A stretch of DNA of 64,000 nt from Bacillota bacterium (GTDB lineage: Bacteria > Bacillota > Clostridia > Acetivibrionales > DTU013): contig JAEZRE010000004.1 of NCBI GenBank assembly GCA_023412915.1, forward strand, positions 62,001 through 126,000, read 5' to 3'. Under the pieces are notes generated by a model that had not been told where the DNA came from, searched no databases, and saw only the letters and a program-made list of their open reading frames with translations. Position 1 is the first letter of the stretch. Each line of letters opens with the position of its first letter. Shown piece by piece: positions 16,185 to 25,834 of this stretch. Position numbers and translations under genes: made by a program.

Positions 16185-16368
16185 ACTTAAATTTCTTTTC
16201 GCCGTTTTCGTCGGGAGGAGGGCTGGACTGAATGCTCGCGATTATACTTTTTTTTAGCCCCGCTTCCTGCTTTTTAATTAGCGTACCGCTTGTCATGCTG
16301 CTGAAAATCAATGACTCCGCAGCCGTCTCCGTATCGCTGGACGGTTTTCCCGAATTGATGCGCCCCAT
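16183..16368 (-). CDS. Small protein of unknown function (61 residues)
   Basis: Begins MGRINSGKPSSDTETAAESL, with AAAGGAG seven to eight bases before the ATG on the minus strand. Polar and Ser/Thr/Gly-rich in the N-terminal half, with a basic C-terminus (DENGEKKFK). No membrane segment or Cys. It is divergent to trmK and ends at the duplicated tRNA terminator, which on this strand can also serve as its transcript end. A longer upstream frame exists but lacks a ribosome binding site. No family recognised. Confidence 0.6.
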   Translation of the reverse strand: MGRINSGKPSSDTETAAESLIFSSMTSGTLIKKQEAGLKKSIIASIQSSPPPDENGEKKFK

Positions 16369-16529
16369 TAATATCTGCTCCTTTCGTAAATATGGGCATC
16401 GCTGGTGATTTTTGCACGATACGCGATGCCGGCACAAAATGCAATACCACTTATTCAAAATCAGCCGTTTAGTGTATAATAAAGCATGTACAAATTTTGC
16501 ATATTTTATGAATCGACTGGAGTCATAAC

Positions 16530-17255
16530 ATGAAATTGAGCGGAAGGCTCGAAGCAATAGCCGAACTAATACCCAAGTGCGGCATACTTAGCGATATAGG
16601 GACCGATCACGCATACATACCGATTTTTGCAGTTGAAAACAAGCTATGTGAGAGGGCGCTTGCCGCAGATCTGAGAAAAGGCCCGCTTGAGATGGCGGAA
16701 GCGAATATCAGGAAGCACAGCCTCGAAAGCAGAATAGAGCTGCGGCTTGGAAACGGCCTCGAGCCTGTTCGCCCGGAGGAATGCGACGTGATAGTGATAG
16801 CGGGGATGGGAGGCTTGCTGATAAGGGACATTCTGTCCGCGGCGCCCGAAAAGTCGAACCGGGCAGCCTTGCTTTTGCTGCAGCCCAACAATGCCGTTGA
16901 TGCGCTGAGAAAGTGGCTTTATGAAAACGGCTACGATATATTGGAGGAAAAGCTCATAAGCGACGCCGGAAAGCTGTACTGCCTGATAAAGTCGAATTGG
17001 ACCGGTGTACCTGTATCAAAAGACGAATTCGATATTTATATAGGAGAGAGGATATTCGAAGGAAACGGTGAATTGCTCGGGAAGTACCTTCATAAAAAGC
17101 TGAAGGAGCTCGAAATGATAATTGAAGGCAGAAGCAGGTCCGATCCCGAAAAAAAGCGTTATGCCAATGAAGACAGTATTATGGATACTGCGACCTGTGT
17201 CACAATTAGGGATAGACTTGCGGATTACCTTGAAAAAAGCAGCCTTCAGTTTTAA
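16530..17255 (+). CDS. trmK: tRNA (adenine(22)-N1)-methyltransferase TrmK
   Basis: 241 residues. The N-terminal SAM-binding domain has SDIGTDHAYIP (about residues 21-31), AADLRKGPL and the catalytic-region VIAGMGGLLIRDIL, a block typical of TrmK (YqfN). It methylates N1 of A22 in the tRNA D-loop of Firmicutes. A C-terminal helical domain follows. The next gene is nif3-like, the same neighbour as in Bacillus after sigA. A likely -10 TATAAT occurs near 16475. Confidence 0.93.
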   Translation: MKLSGRLEAIAELIPKCGILSDIGTDHAYIPIFAVENKLCERALAADLRKGPLEMAEANIRKHSLESRIELRLGNGLEPVRPEECDVIVIAGMGGLLIRDILSAAPEKSNRAALLLLQPNNAVDALRKWLYENGYDILEEKLISDAGKLYCLIKSNWTGVPVSKDEFDIYIGERIFEGNGELLGKYLHKKLKELEMIIEGRSRSDPEKKRYANEDSIMDTATCVTIRDRLADYLEKSSLQF

Positions 17256-17365
17256 GGTAATAAACGGGTTCGGACAGACTGGCGCAAGGAGCCGGATATA
17301 TTGCTCCGGCATTGAATGAGCCCGATTCCGGAGCTGAAAGCTATGGATACGAAAGGGGAAGCGAT

Positions 17366-18133
17366 ATGACATATTGCAGAGATATAGTTTCTTTTCTTGA
17401 AAAGGCAGCTCCTCCCGAATTGGCGGAGGAATGGGACAATATAGGCCTGCTTGTCGGCAGCCCTTCGAATACCGTTAAAAAGGTACTTGTCTGCCTTGAC
17501 GTTACACGTGCCGCAATAGACGAGGCGGTCAAAACAGGTGCGGACATGATCGTTACCCACCATCCTGTTATTTTCAAAGGGATCAAAAAGCTCAATGAAG
17601 ACGAGAAGACGGCAGGCCTTCTTTATTTGCTGATCCGGAACAACATAAGCGTTTATTCCGCGCATACCAACCTGGATTATGCAGAGCAGGGCGTCAATAC
17701 CTGCCTGGCGGATGCGCTCGGTTTGAAACAGACCGAAGTGCTTGGAAAAGGTCCGGGTAAGGCTGGAATTCTCGAAAATGAATGCAGTCTTCCTGAATTC
17801 ATCGCGCGGGTCAAAACCTGCCTCGATGTCCCATTTGTCCGCGTGTCAGGCAGAGCGGATACCGGTATAAAGAAGGCGGCGGTTTTCAGCGGGAGCTTCG
17901 ATGATGATCTGAAGGCCGTAGCAGCTTCAGGAGCGGACGTTTTAGTTACGGGCGACCTGAAATACCATACGGCATTGGACGCGCGCGAAATGGGCATGTG
18001 CATCGTCGACGCGGGGCATTTCAATACGGAGAAGGTTGTGTTGCCGTATTTGGCCGAAGCTATACAAAAAGGCTTCAGCGATATTGAGGTATCCTGCTTC
18101 AGTGACGAGAGGGACCCATTAATAACCACTTGA
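17366..18133 (+). CDS. Nif3-like dinuclear metal centre protein
   Basis: 255 residues, the short form without the inserted domain of Bacillus YqfO. Metal-site motifs: VTHHPVIF (His-His), SAHTNLDYAEQG (His...Asp) and DAGHFNTEK (His...Glu). The NIF3 family is proposed to act as a GTP cyclohydrolase I type 2-like or metal-dependent hydrolase, function unsettled. The ATG at 17366 follows GAAAGGGG; an earlier in-frame ATG (17312) lies before a better-placed site and is less likely. Its stop overlaps the rnpB promoter. Confidence 0.9.
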   Translation: MTYCRDIVSFLEKAAPPELAEEWDNIGLLVGSPSNTVKKVLVCLDVTRAAIDEAVKTGADMIVTHHPVIFKGIKKLNEDEKTAGLLYLLIRNNISVYSAHTNLDYAEQGVNTCLADALGLKQTEVLGKGPGKAGILENECSLPEFIARVKTCLDVPFVRVSGRADTGIKKAAVFSGSFDDDLKAVAASGADVLVTGDLKYHTALDAREMGMCIVDAGHFNTEKVVLPYLAEAIQKGFSDIEVSCFSDERDPLITT

Positions 18134-18158
18134 CTATATGTACGGAATGGATTAATAT
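18130..18158 (+). promoter_or_regulatory. Sigma-A promoter of rnpB
   Basis: TTGACT, a 17-base spacer and TAATAT lie 12-13 bases before the RNA 5' end. The -35 overlaps the last codons of the nif3-like gene. Confidence 0.8.
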
Positions 18159-18171
18159 ATAAGTCCAGTAT

Positions 18172-18531
18172 TGAGTAAGCCAGATAATCGCAGGTACAGT
18201 GCCGAAAGGCCGTATCTGAGGAAAGTCCGGGCTCCATAGGGCAAAGGTGCCGGGTAACTCCCGGTGAAGGCGACTTCAAGGAAAGTGCAACAGAGATATA
18301 CCGCTGTCAAGGCAGGACTTGTCCCGCCATGGCAGTAAGGGTGGAAAGGTGAGGTAAGAGCTCACCAGCGGCATGGCGACTTGCCGGTCTATGTAAACCC
18401 CACCTGGAGCAACACCGCAGAGGGACATTTGGCGGCCCGTCAGTCCCGGGCAGGTGGCTTGAGCCATTCAGAAATGCTTGGCCTAGATAGATGATTATCA
18501 AACACAGAACCCGGCTTACAGACTTACTCAT
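18172..18531 (+). ncRNA. rnpB: RNase P RNA (type A)
   Basis: About 360 bases. Helix P1 is formed by GAGTAAG and CTTACTC at the two ends. Conserved regions are recognisable: GAGGAAAGTCCGGGCTCC near the 5' end, GTGCAACAGAGA in the middle and ACAGAACCCGGCTTAC near the 3' end. It is the ribozyme that removes the 5' leader of pre-tRNA, with protein RnpA. The AACAGAGATA segment and internal helices favour the ancestral A type, not the B type of Bacillus. Confidence 0.96.
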
Positions 18532-18542
18532 ACCTATATTTC

Positions 18543-18572
18543 AAAAATCGCCCGTAAATGCGGGCGATTTTT
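18543..18572 (+). terminator. Terminator after rnpB
   Basis: AAAATCGCCCG, TAAAT loop, then GCGGGCGATTTTT. Confidence 0.9.
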
Positions 18573-18702
18573 GCTGTTTATAGCCAGTATTGACAAACTC
18601 CCGCCCGTTTCAGATAATGCATTATTCTAATTCGATTCACGTACTTAACATAATGTGAATAACTTGTAATAGGATAGCTATTCTTGCAGGGGAGAAGGTT
18701 GA

Positions 18703-19211
<509 letters not shown>

Positions 19212-19230
19212 AGCATGCTAAAAGTAAATA

Positions 19231-19274
19231 ACGCAGAAGATAAGAGTATTGTCCTGTACTCGCATCTTCTGCGT
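19231..19274. terminator. Bidirectional terminator-like hairpin
   Basis: ACGCAGAAGAT (19231-19241) pairs with ATCTTCTGCGT (19264-19274) and an inner GAGTA/TACTC extends it. It lies between convergent genes. Confidence 0.7.
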
Positions 19275-19284
19275 AAATTCATGG

Positions 19285-19668
19285 TTATTGAACATTACCC
19301 ATGCCAACCATTTTCCTGCATTCATCGGCACATTGTCTGCAGGTATCTGCACAGGTTTTACAGTGCTGATCTTTAAACATGTCACATTCTGAAGCACACT
19401 TTGTGCAGATATCCGCACAGAGATTACAAACTTCGGTCAAGCTTCCGCTTTGTCTTGAAACATAATGAGCAGCCGTTGAACATATTTCGGCACAGTCCTG
19501 AAGTGTTTTCATGCAGTTGGTTCTGGCCTTGACATCAGCTTCCTGCAGGCACATATTAAAGCATTCTTCGCAAATCTGAGCACATTTCAAGCACGCGTCA
19601 ATACAGGATTGATAGGGATTCCCATTCGGCATGAGCGACATTGCCGGCATATTTGTTTGTAACTGCAT
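19285..19668 (-). CDS. Cysteine-rich four-helix bundle protein (copper-binding, DUF326-like)
   Basis: 127 residues with at least 19 cysteines arranged as CxxC/CxxxC patterns (CIDACLKCAQICEEC, CNLCADICTKCASEC, CKTCADTCRQCADEC). This is the pattern of four-helix bundle copper-storage (Csp-like/DUF326) proteins, in which Cys line the inside of the bundle. It is cytosolic, as no signal peptide is seen. The start ATG at the right end follows TAGGAGGT. It is convergent to the ferritin-like gene; a metal-storage theme is possible but unproven. Confidence 0.85.
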   Translation of the reverse strand: MQLQTNMPAMSLMPNGNPYQSCIDACLKCAQICEECFNMCLQEADVKARTNCMKTLQDCAEICSTAAHYVSRQSGSLTEVCNLCADICTKCASECDMFKDQHCKTCADTCRQCADECRKMVGMGNVQ

Positions 19669-19904
19669 ATTTGTTACCTCCTATAAAGTAGTTTATTTAC
19701 AGTGTTTAGAGTTTGCTTTTTAAAGCCAAATATACCTTGAGTTAGATTAATGAAACTACAAATGTTCACCCGCGCTTATATAAAGCACGAGCGGAAGTCT
19801 TACGTTTTTGCTGCTTCCGGTATATTTCATTGTGACTTCCATACGGACTAAATTGCAGAAATATGGATATACTGCTTTTGTCATGATTAGACAGAGGGAT
19901 ATCC

Positions 19905-21155
19905 ATGGGATATAAAAATTATTCTTCAGCAAGACGTTATATAGCGTATGTCAGTTCTCTCGGAACAACACAGCTCCATTTGAGAAGTCCGTCCGTTATT
20001 GCTTTTTGGTCCGCAATGTTCCCTGGCTTCGGACATATGCTGCTTTCGAAATACTTACGCGGGTATCTCCTTTTTATATGGGAAGTATATGTAAATTTAC
20101 AAGCTCACATTAACATCTCTATTTTCTATTCCTTTACAGGTCAATTCGAGTTGGCTAAAAAATCACTGGATATCCGTTGGATGTTAATGTACATTCCAAC
20201 CTTTCTTTTTGCAATTTGGGACAGTTACCGTACAACTGTAGATCTAAATAACCAGTACATTTTAGCAGCAAGAGAAGACGCCGGCATTAAGCCCTTTAAA
20301 ATGGATGCGATAGGCATAAATTACCTTGACAAGAAGTCACCATGGTCATCGGTCGTTTGGTCCAGTATAATGCCGGGGGCCGGTCAGCTTTCTATCCATC
20401 GAATTGTTATTGCGTTTTTTATCCTGATATGGTGGATTGCCATAGTATATTATTCAAGGCTTCTGCCTGCAATTCACTATACGTTATTAGGAGATTTTGA
20501 GCAGGCAAAGTCTGTTTTGAACGTACAATGGACGCTCAATATTCCTTCGATATACATGTTTACAATTTACGATAGTCTGATTAATACTATAGAAAGCAAT
20601 AAGCTGTTTGATTGGGAACAGTCGAAATTCCTTAAAAGAAACTATCAGAAAAGTTCCTTCCAGATGCCTTCGATTAACACGCAGGGGAGTGGGAATATGT
20701 ACATTATTGCAACATTTAAGCACAGTATTTCCTTGGAAAAAGCAATTACAGCCATTGAGATGAAGGGAATTCCCAAAGATAAAATACTTGCTGTCCCTTT
20801 GGATAAAAGAGGGGAGAAACCAAGAATTTTCGATACCATACATCAATCAGACGGGCTGAGTCTTCTTGATCTGCCTTTTGTTCTGGGCTCGGTATTAATG
20901 CTTATTGGGGCTATTTACGGTTTCATATTGGAATGGGGGCCTGTGATATGGAGTTTAATCGGCCTGGCTGCAGGGTTTGGAATAGGAATTGCCGTTAAAT
21001 TAATCCTGAACGGCAGGTGTGCTGAGAAACGTACTGGCAAGAAGGCATCAGAAGTTGTATTGATAATTGAATGTAAAGATCATCAACTTGAAACTGTAAG
21101 GGACACACTTTGGTCGCACAATGCTTTTGGAGTACGAAAGCTTGAATTGAATTAA
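19905..21155 (+). CDS. Membrane protein with an internal duplication, function unknown
   Basis: 416 residues. Residues about 28-122 and 143-240 are a duplicated unit: WSAMFPGFGHMLL/WSSIMPGAGQLS, then FIWEVYVN/LIWWIAIVY, then GQFELAKKSLDIRW/GDFEQAKSVLNVQW, then WDSYRTTVD/YDSLINTIE. Each has three hydrophobic stretches. The C-terminal part has another pair of hydrophobic segments (about 325-365) flanked by two ACT- or ferredoxin-like sections (IIATFKHSISLEKAITAI, VVLIIECKDHQLETV). The start ATG is inside an inverted repeat (see findings). No known family recognised. Confidence 0.75.
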   Translation: MGYKNYSSARRYIAYVSSLGTTQLHLRSPSVIAFWSAMFPGFGHMLLSKYLRGYLLFIWEVYVNLQAHINISIFYSFTGQFELAKKSLDIRWMLMYIPTFLFAIWDSYRTTVDLNNQYILAAREDAGIKPFKMDAIGINYLDKKSPWSSVVWSSIMPGAGQLSIHRIVIAFFILIWWIAIVYYSRLLPAIHYTLLGDFEQAKSVLNVQWTLNIPSIYMFTIYDSLINTIESNKLFDWEQSKFLKRNYQKSSFQMPSINTQGSGNMYIIATFKHSISLEKAITAIEMKGIPKDKILAVPLDKRGEKPRIFDTIHQSDGLSLLDLPFVLGSVLMLIGAIYGFILEWGPVIWSLIGLAAGFGIGIAVKLILNGRCAEKRTGKKASEVVLIIECKDHQLETVRDTLWSHNAFGVRKLELN

Positions 21156-21179
21156 AGCTAAAGTCGAAATGAATATAAA

Positions 21180-21205
21180 AACGCCAGCCTCTTTAGGCTG
21201 GCGTT
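21180..21205. terminator. Bidirectional terminator
   Basis: AACGCCAGCC, TCTTTA loop, GGCTGGCGTT. Between convergent genes. Confidence 0.85.
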
Positions 21206-21231
21206 CAGTATTATACAGGTTATTGGCTGCG

Positions 21232-23331
21232 TTACACAATGAATTTTGAAATATTGCGCTGCAGTTCGTCGGAAGAAGCCTTGAGTTCGTCGGCATATCT
21301 TGCGAGCTCTTCAATGCTCGACAGCTGTTCCTCTGTGGAAGCCGTAACTTCCTCCGAGGCTGCCGCGGTTTCTTCCGAGACCGCCGAGATGTTCTGTATC
21401 GCATTGATTGCTTCAGCTTTGTTTTCTTCCATTTCAGTAATTCTGGACATGATCTGTTCGACCTGAGTCGAAAGGTTATCCATGGATTCCATTATACGTT
21501 TGAAAATTTCTGTCGTATTTGAAACCGCTTCATTCTGCGAATGCAACGTGGATTCTGTTTCTGCGGCCTTATCAACAGTTTTCCTGGTTTGTAGCTGAGT
21601 ATCCTTTATGATTTTGGAAATTTTCCGGGCTGACTCCATCGACTGTTCGGCAAGCTTCCGTACTTCGTCCGCCACAACGGCAAAGCCCTTGCCGTATTCG
21701 CCCGCCCTTGCTGCTTCTATTGCCGCGTTAAGAGCCAGCAGGTTTGTCTGGTCTGCAATTCCGCTTATAACATTCACAATCTCACCAATGGATTTTGAAT
21801 TCGTATCAAGCGCTTTCATGTCCAACATGATCTCGTGTGAAATTTTAGTCGTCCTGTCGGCTTTTACACCAAGGTCTTCGATTGAAACAAGCCCGTTTCT
21901 GGTTATTTCAACTGTGTCGATAGTCAGGCGGTCGATAGATTTGGCGTTTTCAGTCACACGATTTATATAGTCTGCGAGGCTGCTTATCTTTCCCACCCCG
22001 TGCTCGGCGTCCGAAGCCTGGGAAGAAGCTCCCTGGGAGATCTCCTGGACGGACTTGGCAATTTCATGCGACACGGCTGCAACCTGCTGCGAGGTCGTAG
22101 ACACAATGCTTGAAGAATCGGTAACCTTCTGTGATACCTCAGCAGTTTGCCTAAGCAAAGCCCGCATATTCTCGATCATGGAATTTATACTTCTTGTCAG
22201 TTTGCCGAATTCGTCCCTCCGTTTTGTTTTGAGAGTTACGGTCAGGTCGCCCGAAGCAGCCTGCCCTGATGCATCGATTATACCGGTTATCGCTTTGCTG
22301 ATATTTCCGGCGATAAGCAAGCCCGTACCAAATGCAATCAGAACCGCTATTATGACCAATATGACCGTAAAGCGCACCATAGCTGCAGCACCAGCCGTTA
22401 GTTCGCTTTCAGGTATCAAGCCTAAAAGGATGCAGCCGGTTTTCGATATTTTTGAATAGGTCATCAGGTATTTTACGCCATTGTAGTTTATTTTATCGGA
22501 ACCTGTATTGCTTTTAGAAGTCAGAATTTTCTTGTAAAAATCCTGTTTGACGATGGAATTACCGGAGGCATCGTCGCTTCCATTCAATATGACCCTGCCG
22601 TCGGGGCTTGTCAGGTATACAAGATGCTTGTCCGAAAGCTTTATTTTTGACTGAAAATCTTTAACGGTCTCGGCGTCCAAATCAATAACCAACATACCGA
22701 TTACACCAAGTTTACTGGTACTTCTGATCAATTGAATATATGAAAGAGAATAATCGCCGGACATGTTTTTGCTGAGATTGTCAATTTCCTTATGACTGCC
22801 AAACCACATTGAAAAGTTTTTTGTATTCTCAAGTGTTTTATAGAAGGAAAATTGGTCGGGTTTTGTTCCGGAAGTGGAATACATGGTGGAAATTCCCGAC
22901 AGCTTATCATCGCTTGGAAACAGTGTAATACTGCTTATCTCCGGGGTGAAGGTCAACAAATTGGAAAAGGACGTCGTTATTTTATTTTGAAGCTTGTAGC
23001 TTGCCAACATTTCATTTGAGCCGTTGAGATATTCCTGGACGTCCGCATCGGCAAAAATCTGTTTGGCGTTATTTTCGATCGTCTGTGTAACAACTTCAAG
23101 GTACTGACCGCCGCTTCCTATTGAACTGAGCGAGGATTGTGTTGCATTGGAAGTAGCGCTATCCGAAGTATTGATGAAGGATGCCACTCCCTGGACAAGG
23201 ATAAGTACTACCGGAATGAGAAATGCTGCGGTGAGCTTGATGCGAATGCTTTTGGAATCCAATAAGAAACCAAAAAATTTTTTTAGCGGATTTAAAATCT
23301 TGATGATGCTACTGGATTTTAGTTTTACCAT
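21232..23331 (-). CDS. Methyl-accepting chemotaxis protein (copy 1)
   Basis: 699 residues. An N-terminal membrane segment (about 29-51, IRIKLTAAFLIPVVLILVQG) precedes a large extracellular domain (to about 310), a second membrane segment near 320-345, a HAMP domain, and a signalling domain with the conserved hairpin QTNLLALNAAIEAARAGEYG and KGFAVVADEVRKLAEQS. It senses an extracellular ligand and controls CheA. The C-terminus lacks a CheR-docking pentapeptide. A near-relative on the same strand is at 26902-29028 (similar LEVV/LDVV, FADADVQEYL/FADTDTQAYL words), so the pair arose by duplication. The ATG start has only a weak ribosome site. Confidence 0.93.
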   Translation of the reverse strand: MVKLKSSSIIKILNPLKKFFGFLLDSKSIRIKLTAAFLIPVVLILVQGVASFINTSDSATSNATQSSLSSIGSGGQYLEVVTQTIENNAKQIFADADVQEYLNGSNEMLASYKLQNKITTSFSNLLTFTPEISSITLFPSDDKLSGISTMYSTSGTKPDQFSFYKTLENTKNFSMWFGSHKEIDNLSKNMSGDYSLSYIQLIRSTSKLGVIGMLVIDLDAETVKDFQSKIKLSDKHLVYLTSPDGRVILNGSDDASGNSIVKQDFYKKILTSKSNTGSDKINYNGVKYLMTYSKISKTGCILLGLIPESELTAGAAAMVRFTVILVIIAVLIAFGTGLLIAGNISKAITGIIDASGQAASGDLTVTLKTKRRDEFGKLTRSINSMIENMRALLRQTAEVSQKVTDSSSIVSTTSQQVAAVSHEIAKSVQEISQGASSQASDAEHGVGKISSLADYINRVTENAKSIDRLTIDTVEITRNGLVSIEDLGVKADRTTKISHEIMLDMKALDTNSKSIGEIVNVISGIADQTNLLALNAAIEAARAGEYGKGFAVVADEVRKLAEQSMESARKISKIIKDTQLQTRKTVDKAAETESTLHSQNEAVSNTTEIFKRIMESMDNLSTQVEQIMSRITEMEENKAEAINAIQNISAVSEETAAASEEVTASTEEQLSSIEELARYADELKASSDELQRNISKFIV

Positions 23332-23572
23332 GAGTGGATAAGCACCTGCTTTCTCGATATTGTATATTTTCTATATTTGACATAGCTATGTAAAATCCTC
23401 TATAAAAAAGCAATAAAATTTATTATAGTTCAAGAACATAAATATCTGTTTAAGTGAAATGTATGATAGATGTAATAATACAAATTAGTGCATATAAATA
23501 AAGCATCGGATTGCTGAATATAATTTACAGAAAATATGTATTAAGTATCATTGCGGGCAAGGAGGTAATCCT

Positions 23573-24052
23573 GTGGAGGAAGTCTCGGAATTTCATACGG
23601 TACGCGGCTATCAACTGCTTGAACAGAACAAGAAACTTCTGACCTCTGCGATGGAAGATTATCTTGAGATGATTTACAGGAATAGCCTTAAAGAGGGTTA
23701 TATGAGGATAAACACACTTTCCGAGCTGCTGAACGTAGCGGCGCCGTCGGCAACGAAGATGGTTCAGAAATTGGGCGCGCTTGGAATGCTGGATTACAAG
23801 AAATACGGTATCATTTTTCTGACCGAAAACGGAAAGGAGATAGGCAGTTTCCTTTTGCAGCGGCATAATATAATAGAGCTGTTTCTGAGGAATCTCGGCG
23901 TTGAGGATTGTGTCCTTACGGAAACGGAGCTGGTCGAACATAATATTTCCGCAGAAACACTACAAAAGATCGATGCATATAATAAATTCCTCGAACAAAA
24001 CCCCGACATTGTTAAAAAATATAAACAGTTCCTGCAGTACGACATAGGCTGA
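23573..24052 (+). CDS. mntR: DtxR/MntR-family metal-dependent transcriptional regulator
   Basis: 159 residues. An N-terminal winged helix (MEDYLEMIYRNSLKEGYMRINTLSELLNVAAPSATKMVQKL, with gap, about residues 22-62) is followed by a dimerisation helix region (FLLQRHNIIELFLRNLGV) typical of MntR and IdeR. No SH3-like C-terminal domain, as in MntR. It probably represses manganese uptake when the metal is bound. GTG start at 23573 after GGAGGT. The next gene on the strand is mntH, 217 bases away behind a terminator. Confidence 0.88.
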   Translation: MEEVSEFHTVRGYQLLEQNKKLLTSAMEDYLEMIYRNSLKEGYMRINTLSELLNVAAPSATKMVQKLGALGMLDYKKYGIIFLTENGKEIGSFLLQRHNIIELFLRNLGVEDCVLTETELVEHNISAETLQKIDAYNKFLEQNPDIVKKYKQFLQYDIG

Positions 24053-24068
24053 AATTCATGCCGCCCTC

Positions 24069-24096
24069 CGCCTGAACCCGTGTCAGGCGTTTTTTC
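24069..24096 (+). terminator. Terminator after the mntR-type gene
   Basis: CGCCTGA, ACCCGTG loop, TCAGGCG, then TTTTTT. Confidence 0.9.
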
Positions 24097-24198
24097 ATTT
24101 CACCTTAATCGCCTATAAGGCTCTTAAATAAGCTGTCATAAGGCCGTCATATTATGTAACACATTTCTTCATATTCACATATTTTAAGATTAGGTAAA

Positions 24199-24222
24199 CA
24201 AAATTAGGCTGGACTAACGGAT
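24199..24222. promoter_or_regulatory. Candidate DtxR/MntR-type operator before mntH
   Basis: The sequence TTAGGCTGGACTAA (near 24204-24217) is an imperfect palindrome similar to the TTAGG...CTAA half-site pattern of DtxR-type operators. A nearby TTAGGT at about 24190 may be an additional half-site. Functional role is inferred from the adjacent regulator gene. Confidence 0.35.
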
Positions 24223-24269
24223 TTAGTTTATCAAAAGAATTTTATCGTAACGAAAACCGCAAAAAAGAG

Positions 24270-25586
24270 GTGCTGGAAGTGCTTGAAGACAGCCTCACCC
24301 GGACTGTCGGCGCAGCGTCGGAACAGTTTATGGTCGGAAGAGTCAGGATGGAAAGCAGCAGAGGGATATTGAATATGGCCAAAACCTTGCTGAAGTTTCT
24401 TGGCCCGGCTTTCATAGTAAGTGTCGCTTATATCGACCCCGGAAATTTCGCAACTAATATCAGCGGAGGGTCAAAATTTAATTACAATCTCATCTGGGTA
24501 ATTCTTTGGAGCAATCTGATGGCCATATTTATACAATCAATGTCGGCTAAGCTGGGTATCGCAACCGGACGGAATCTTCCTCAGATGTGCGGCCAAGTAT
24601 TTTCAAGAAAAACAAACTGGTGCTTCTGGGTAGTTGCAGAGTTGGCCGCCATGGCGACAGACCTCGCGGAATTTCTCGGAGGCACGCTCGGATTCTATCT
24701 GCTGTTCCATATACCGATGGCATACGCCGGACTGATCACCGCGGCTTTGACCTTTTTCATAGTCTATATGGGGAGATACGGACAAAGGGTGATAGAGGTC
24801 ATAATTTCAATTCTGGTAGCTGTCATTTGCGTTTCCTATACAATAGAGGTTTTTCTTGCCAAACCTGATTTTGCAGCCGCAGGGCTTCACGTCCTGATAC
24901 CGTCCATGCCGGGCGGCGAAGCGGTGCTCATCGCGGTAGGCATGCTCGGAGCTACTGTCATGCCACATGTAATATATCTGCATTCACAGCTTGTTCAGCA
25001 CAGAAACAAGTATCTGACCGAAGAAGAAAAAAAGAAGCATCTGAAGATGGAAAGACTTGATATCACCATTGCAATGAATATAGCCTTCATCGTTAATGCA
25101 GCAATGCTGATTGTGTCTGCGGCTGTTTTCTACAGAAATGGAATGGTTGTTGAGACGATAGAACAGGCTCACGGTTCACTGTCGCCCTTACTGGGGGCGG
25201 CGTCAAGCGGAGCTTTCGGGCTTGCGCTGATAGCTTCGGGATTATCTTCCTCGGCAGTGGGCACTATGGCAGGGCAAGCCATAATGCAAGGTTTTGTCGG
25301 ACTGAAAATCAACGACAATATAACGAGGCTGATAACGATGCTCCCCGGCATGTTGATAATCGCACTTGGTATAAACCCGATGCAGGCCCTGGTACTGAGC
25401 CAGGTCACTCTGAGCTTCGTACTTCCGGTCGCGATCATTCCGATGCTTTTGATAACAAGACGGAAGGATCTTATGGGATCGCTTGCAAACAAGCCTTTGA
25501 CGAATATGGTCGGCTGGATGATAACGGGCGTCATAATATCCGCTAATGCGGTGCTTTTGTTCATGACATTTACAGGGCAGGTATAA
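24270..25586 (+). CDS. mntH: Nramp-family Mn(2+)/H(+) transporter MntH
   Basis: Imports manganese (and iron) with protons across the cytoplasmic membrane. 438 residues with about 11 membrane segments. The metal-binding motifs are DPGNFATN in segment 1 and VMPHVIYLHSQL in segment 6, both diagnostic. The GTG at 24270 has a modest ribosome site. A later ATG near codon 27, before KTLLKFLGPAF, is possible and would remove a polar N-terminal extension. The neighbouring mntR-type gene suggests metal-dependent control. Confidence 0.93.
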   Translation: MLEVLEDSLTRTVGAASEQFMVGRVRMESSRGILNMAKTLLKFLGPAFIVSVAYIDPGNFATNISGGSKFNYNLIWVILWSNLMAIFIQSMSAKLGIATGRNLPQMCGQVFSRKTNWCFWVVAELAAMATDLAEFLGGTLGFYLLFHIPMAYAGLITAALTFFIVYMGRYGQRVIEVIISILVAVICVSYTIEVFLAKPDFAAAGLHVLIPSMPGGEAVLIAVGMLGATVMPHVIYLHSQLVQHRNKYLTEEEKKKHLKMERLDITIAMNIAFIVNAAMLIVSAAVFYRNGMVVETIEQAHGSLSPLLGAASSGAFGLALIASGLSSSAVGTMAGQAIMQGFVGLKINDNITRLITMLPGMLIIALGINPMQALVLSQVTLSFVLPVAIIPMLLITRRKDLMGSLANKPLTNMVGWMITGVIISANAVLLFMTFTGQV

Positions 25587-25619
25587 TAGCCTCAATAGAC
25601 CCATTGTGTGAGGCTATTA
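25584..25619 (+). terminator. Hairpin overlapping the mntH stop codon
   Basis: TAATAGCCTCA and TGAGGCTATTA form an 11-bp stem starting at the stop codon. No T run follows, so termination by this hairpin is less certain. Confidence 0.55.
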
Positions 25620-25834
25620 TATACCTCCGGTGGAATTAGCCCGATGCGCAGGATTTTCGGCTTATATTTCTGCTTTGCAGAAATTTTACAAATAATGAAA
25701 CATTTCGCGTTTGGCGAATCTATTGTAGAAATGAGCATGGCTATTTATACCATGCTTTCTTCGAAATCGCGGTATAATACAACAGCTGAATATCAATAAT
25801 AATAAAGAAGGTGCATTAAAATTACGAGGTGCTT

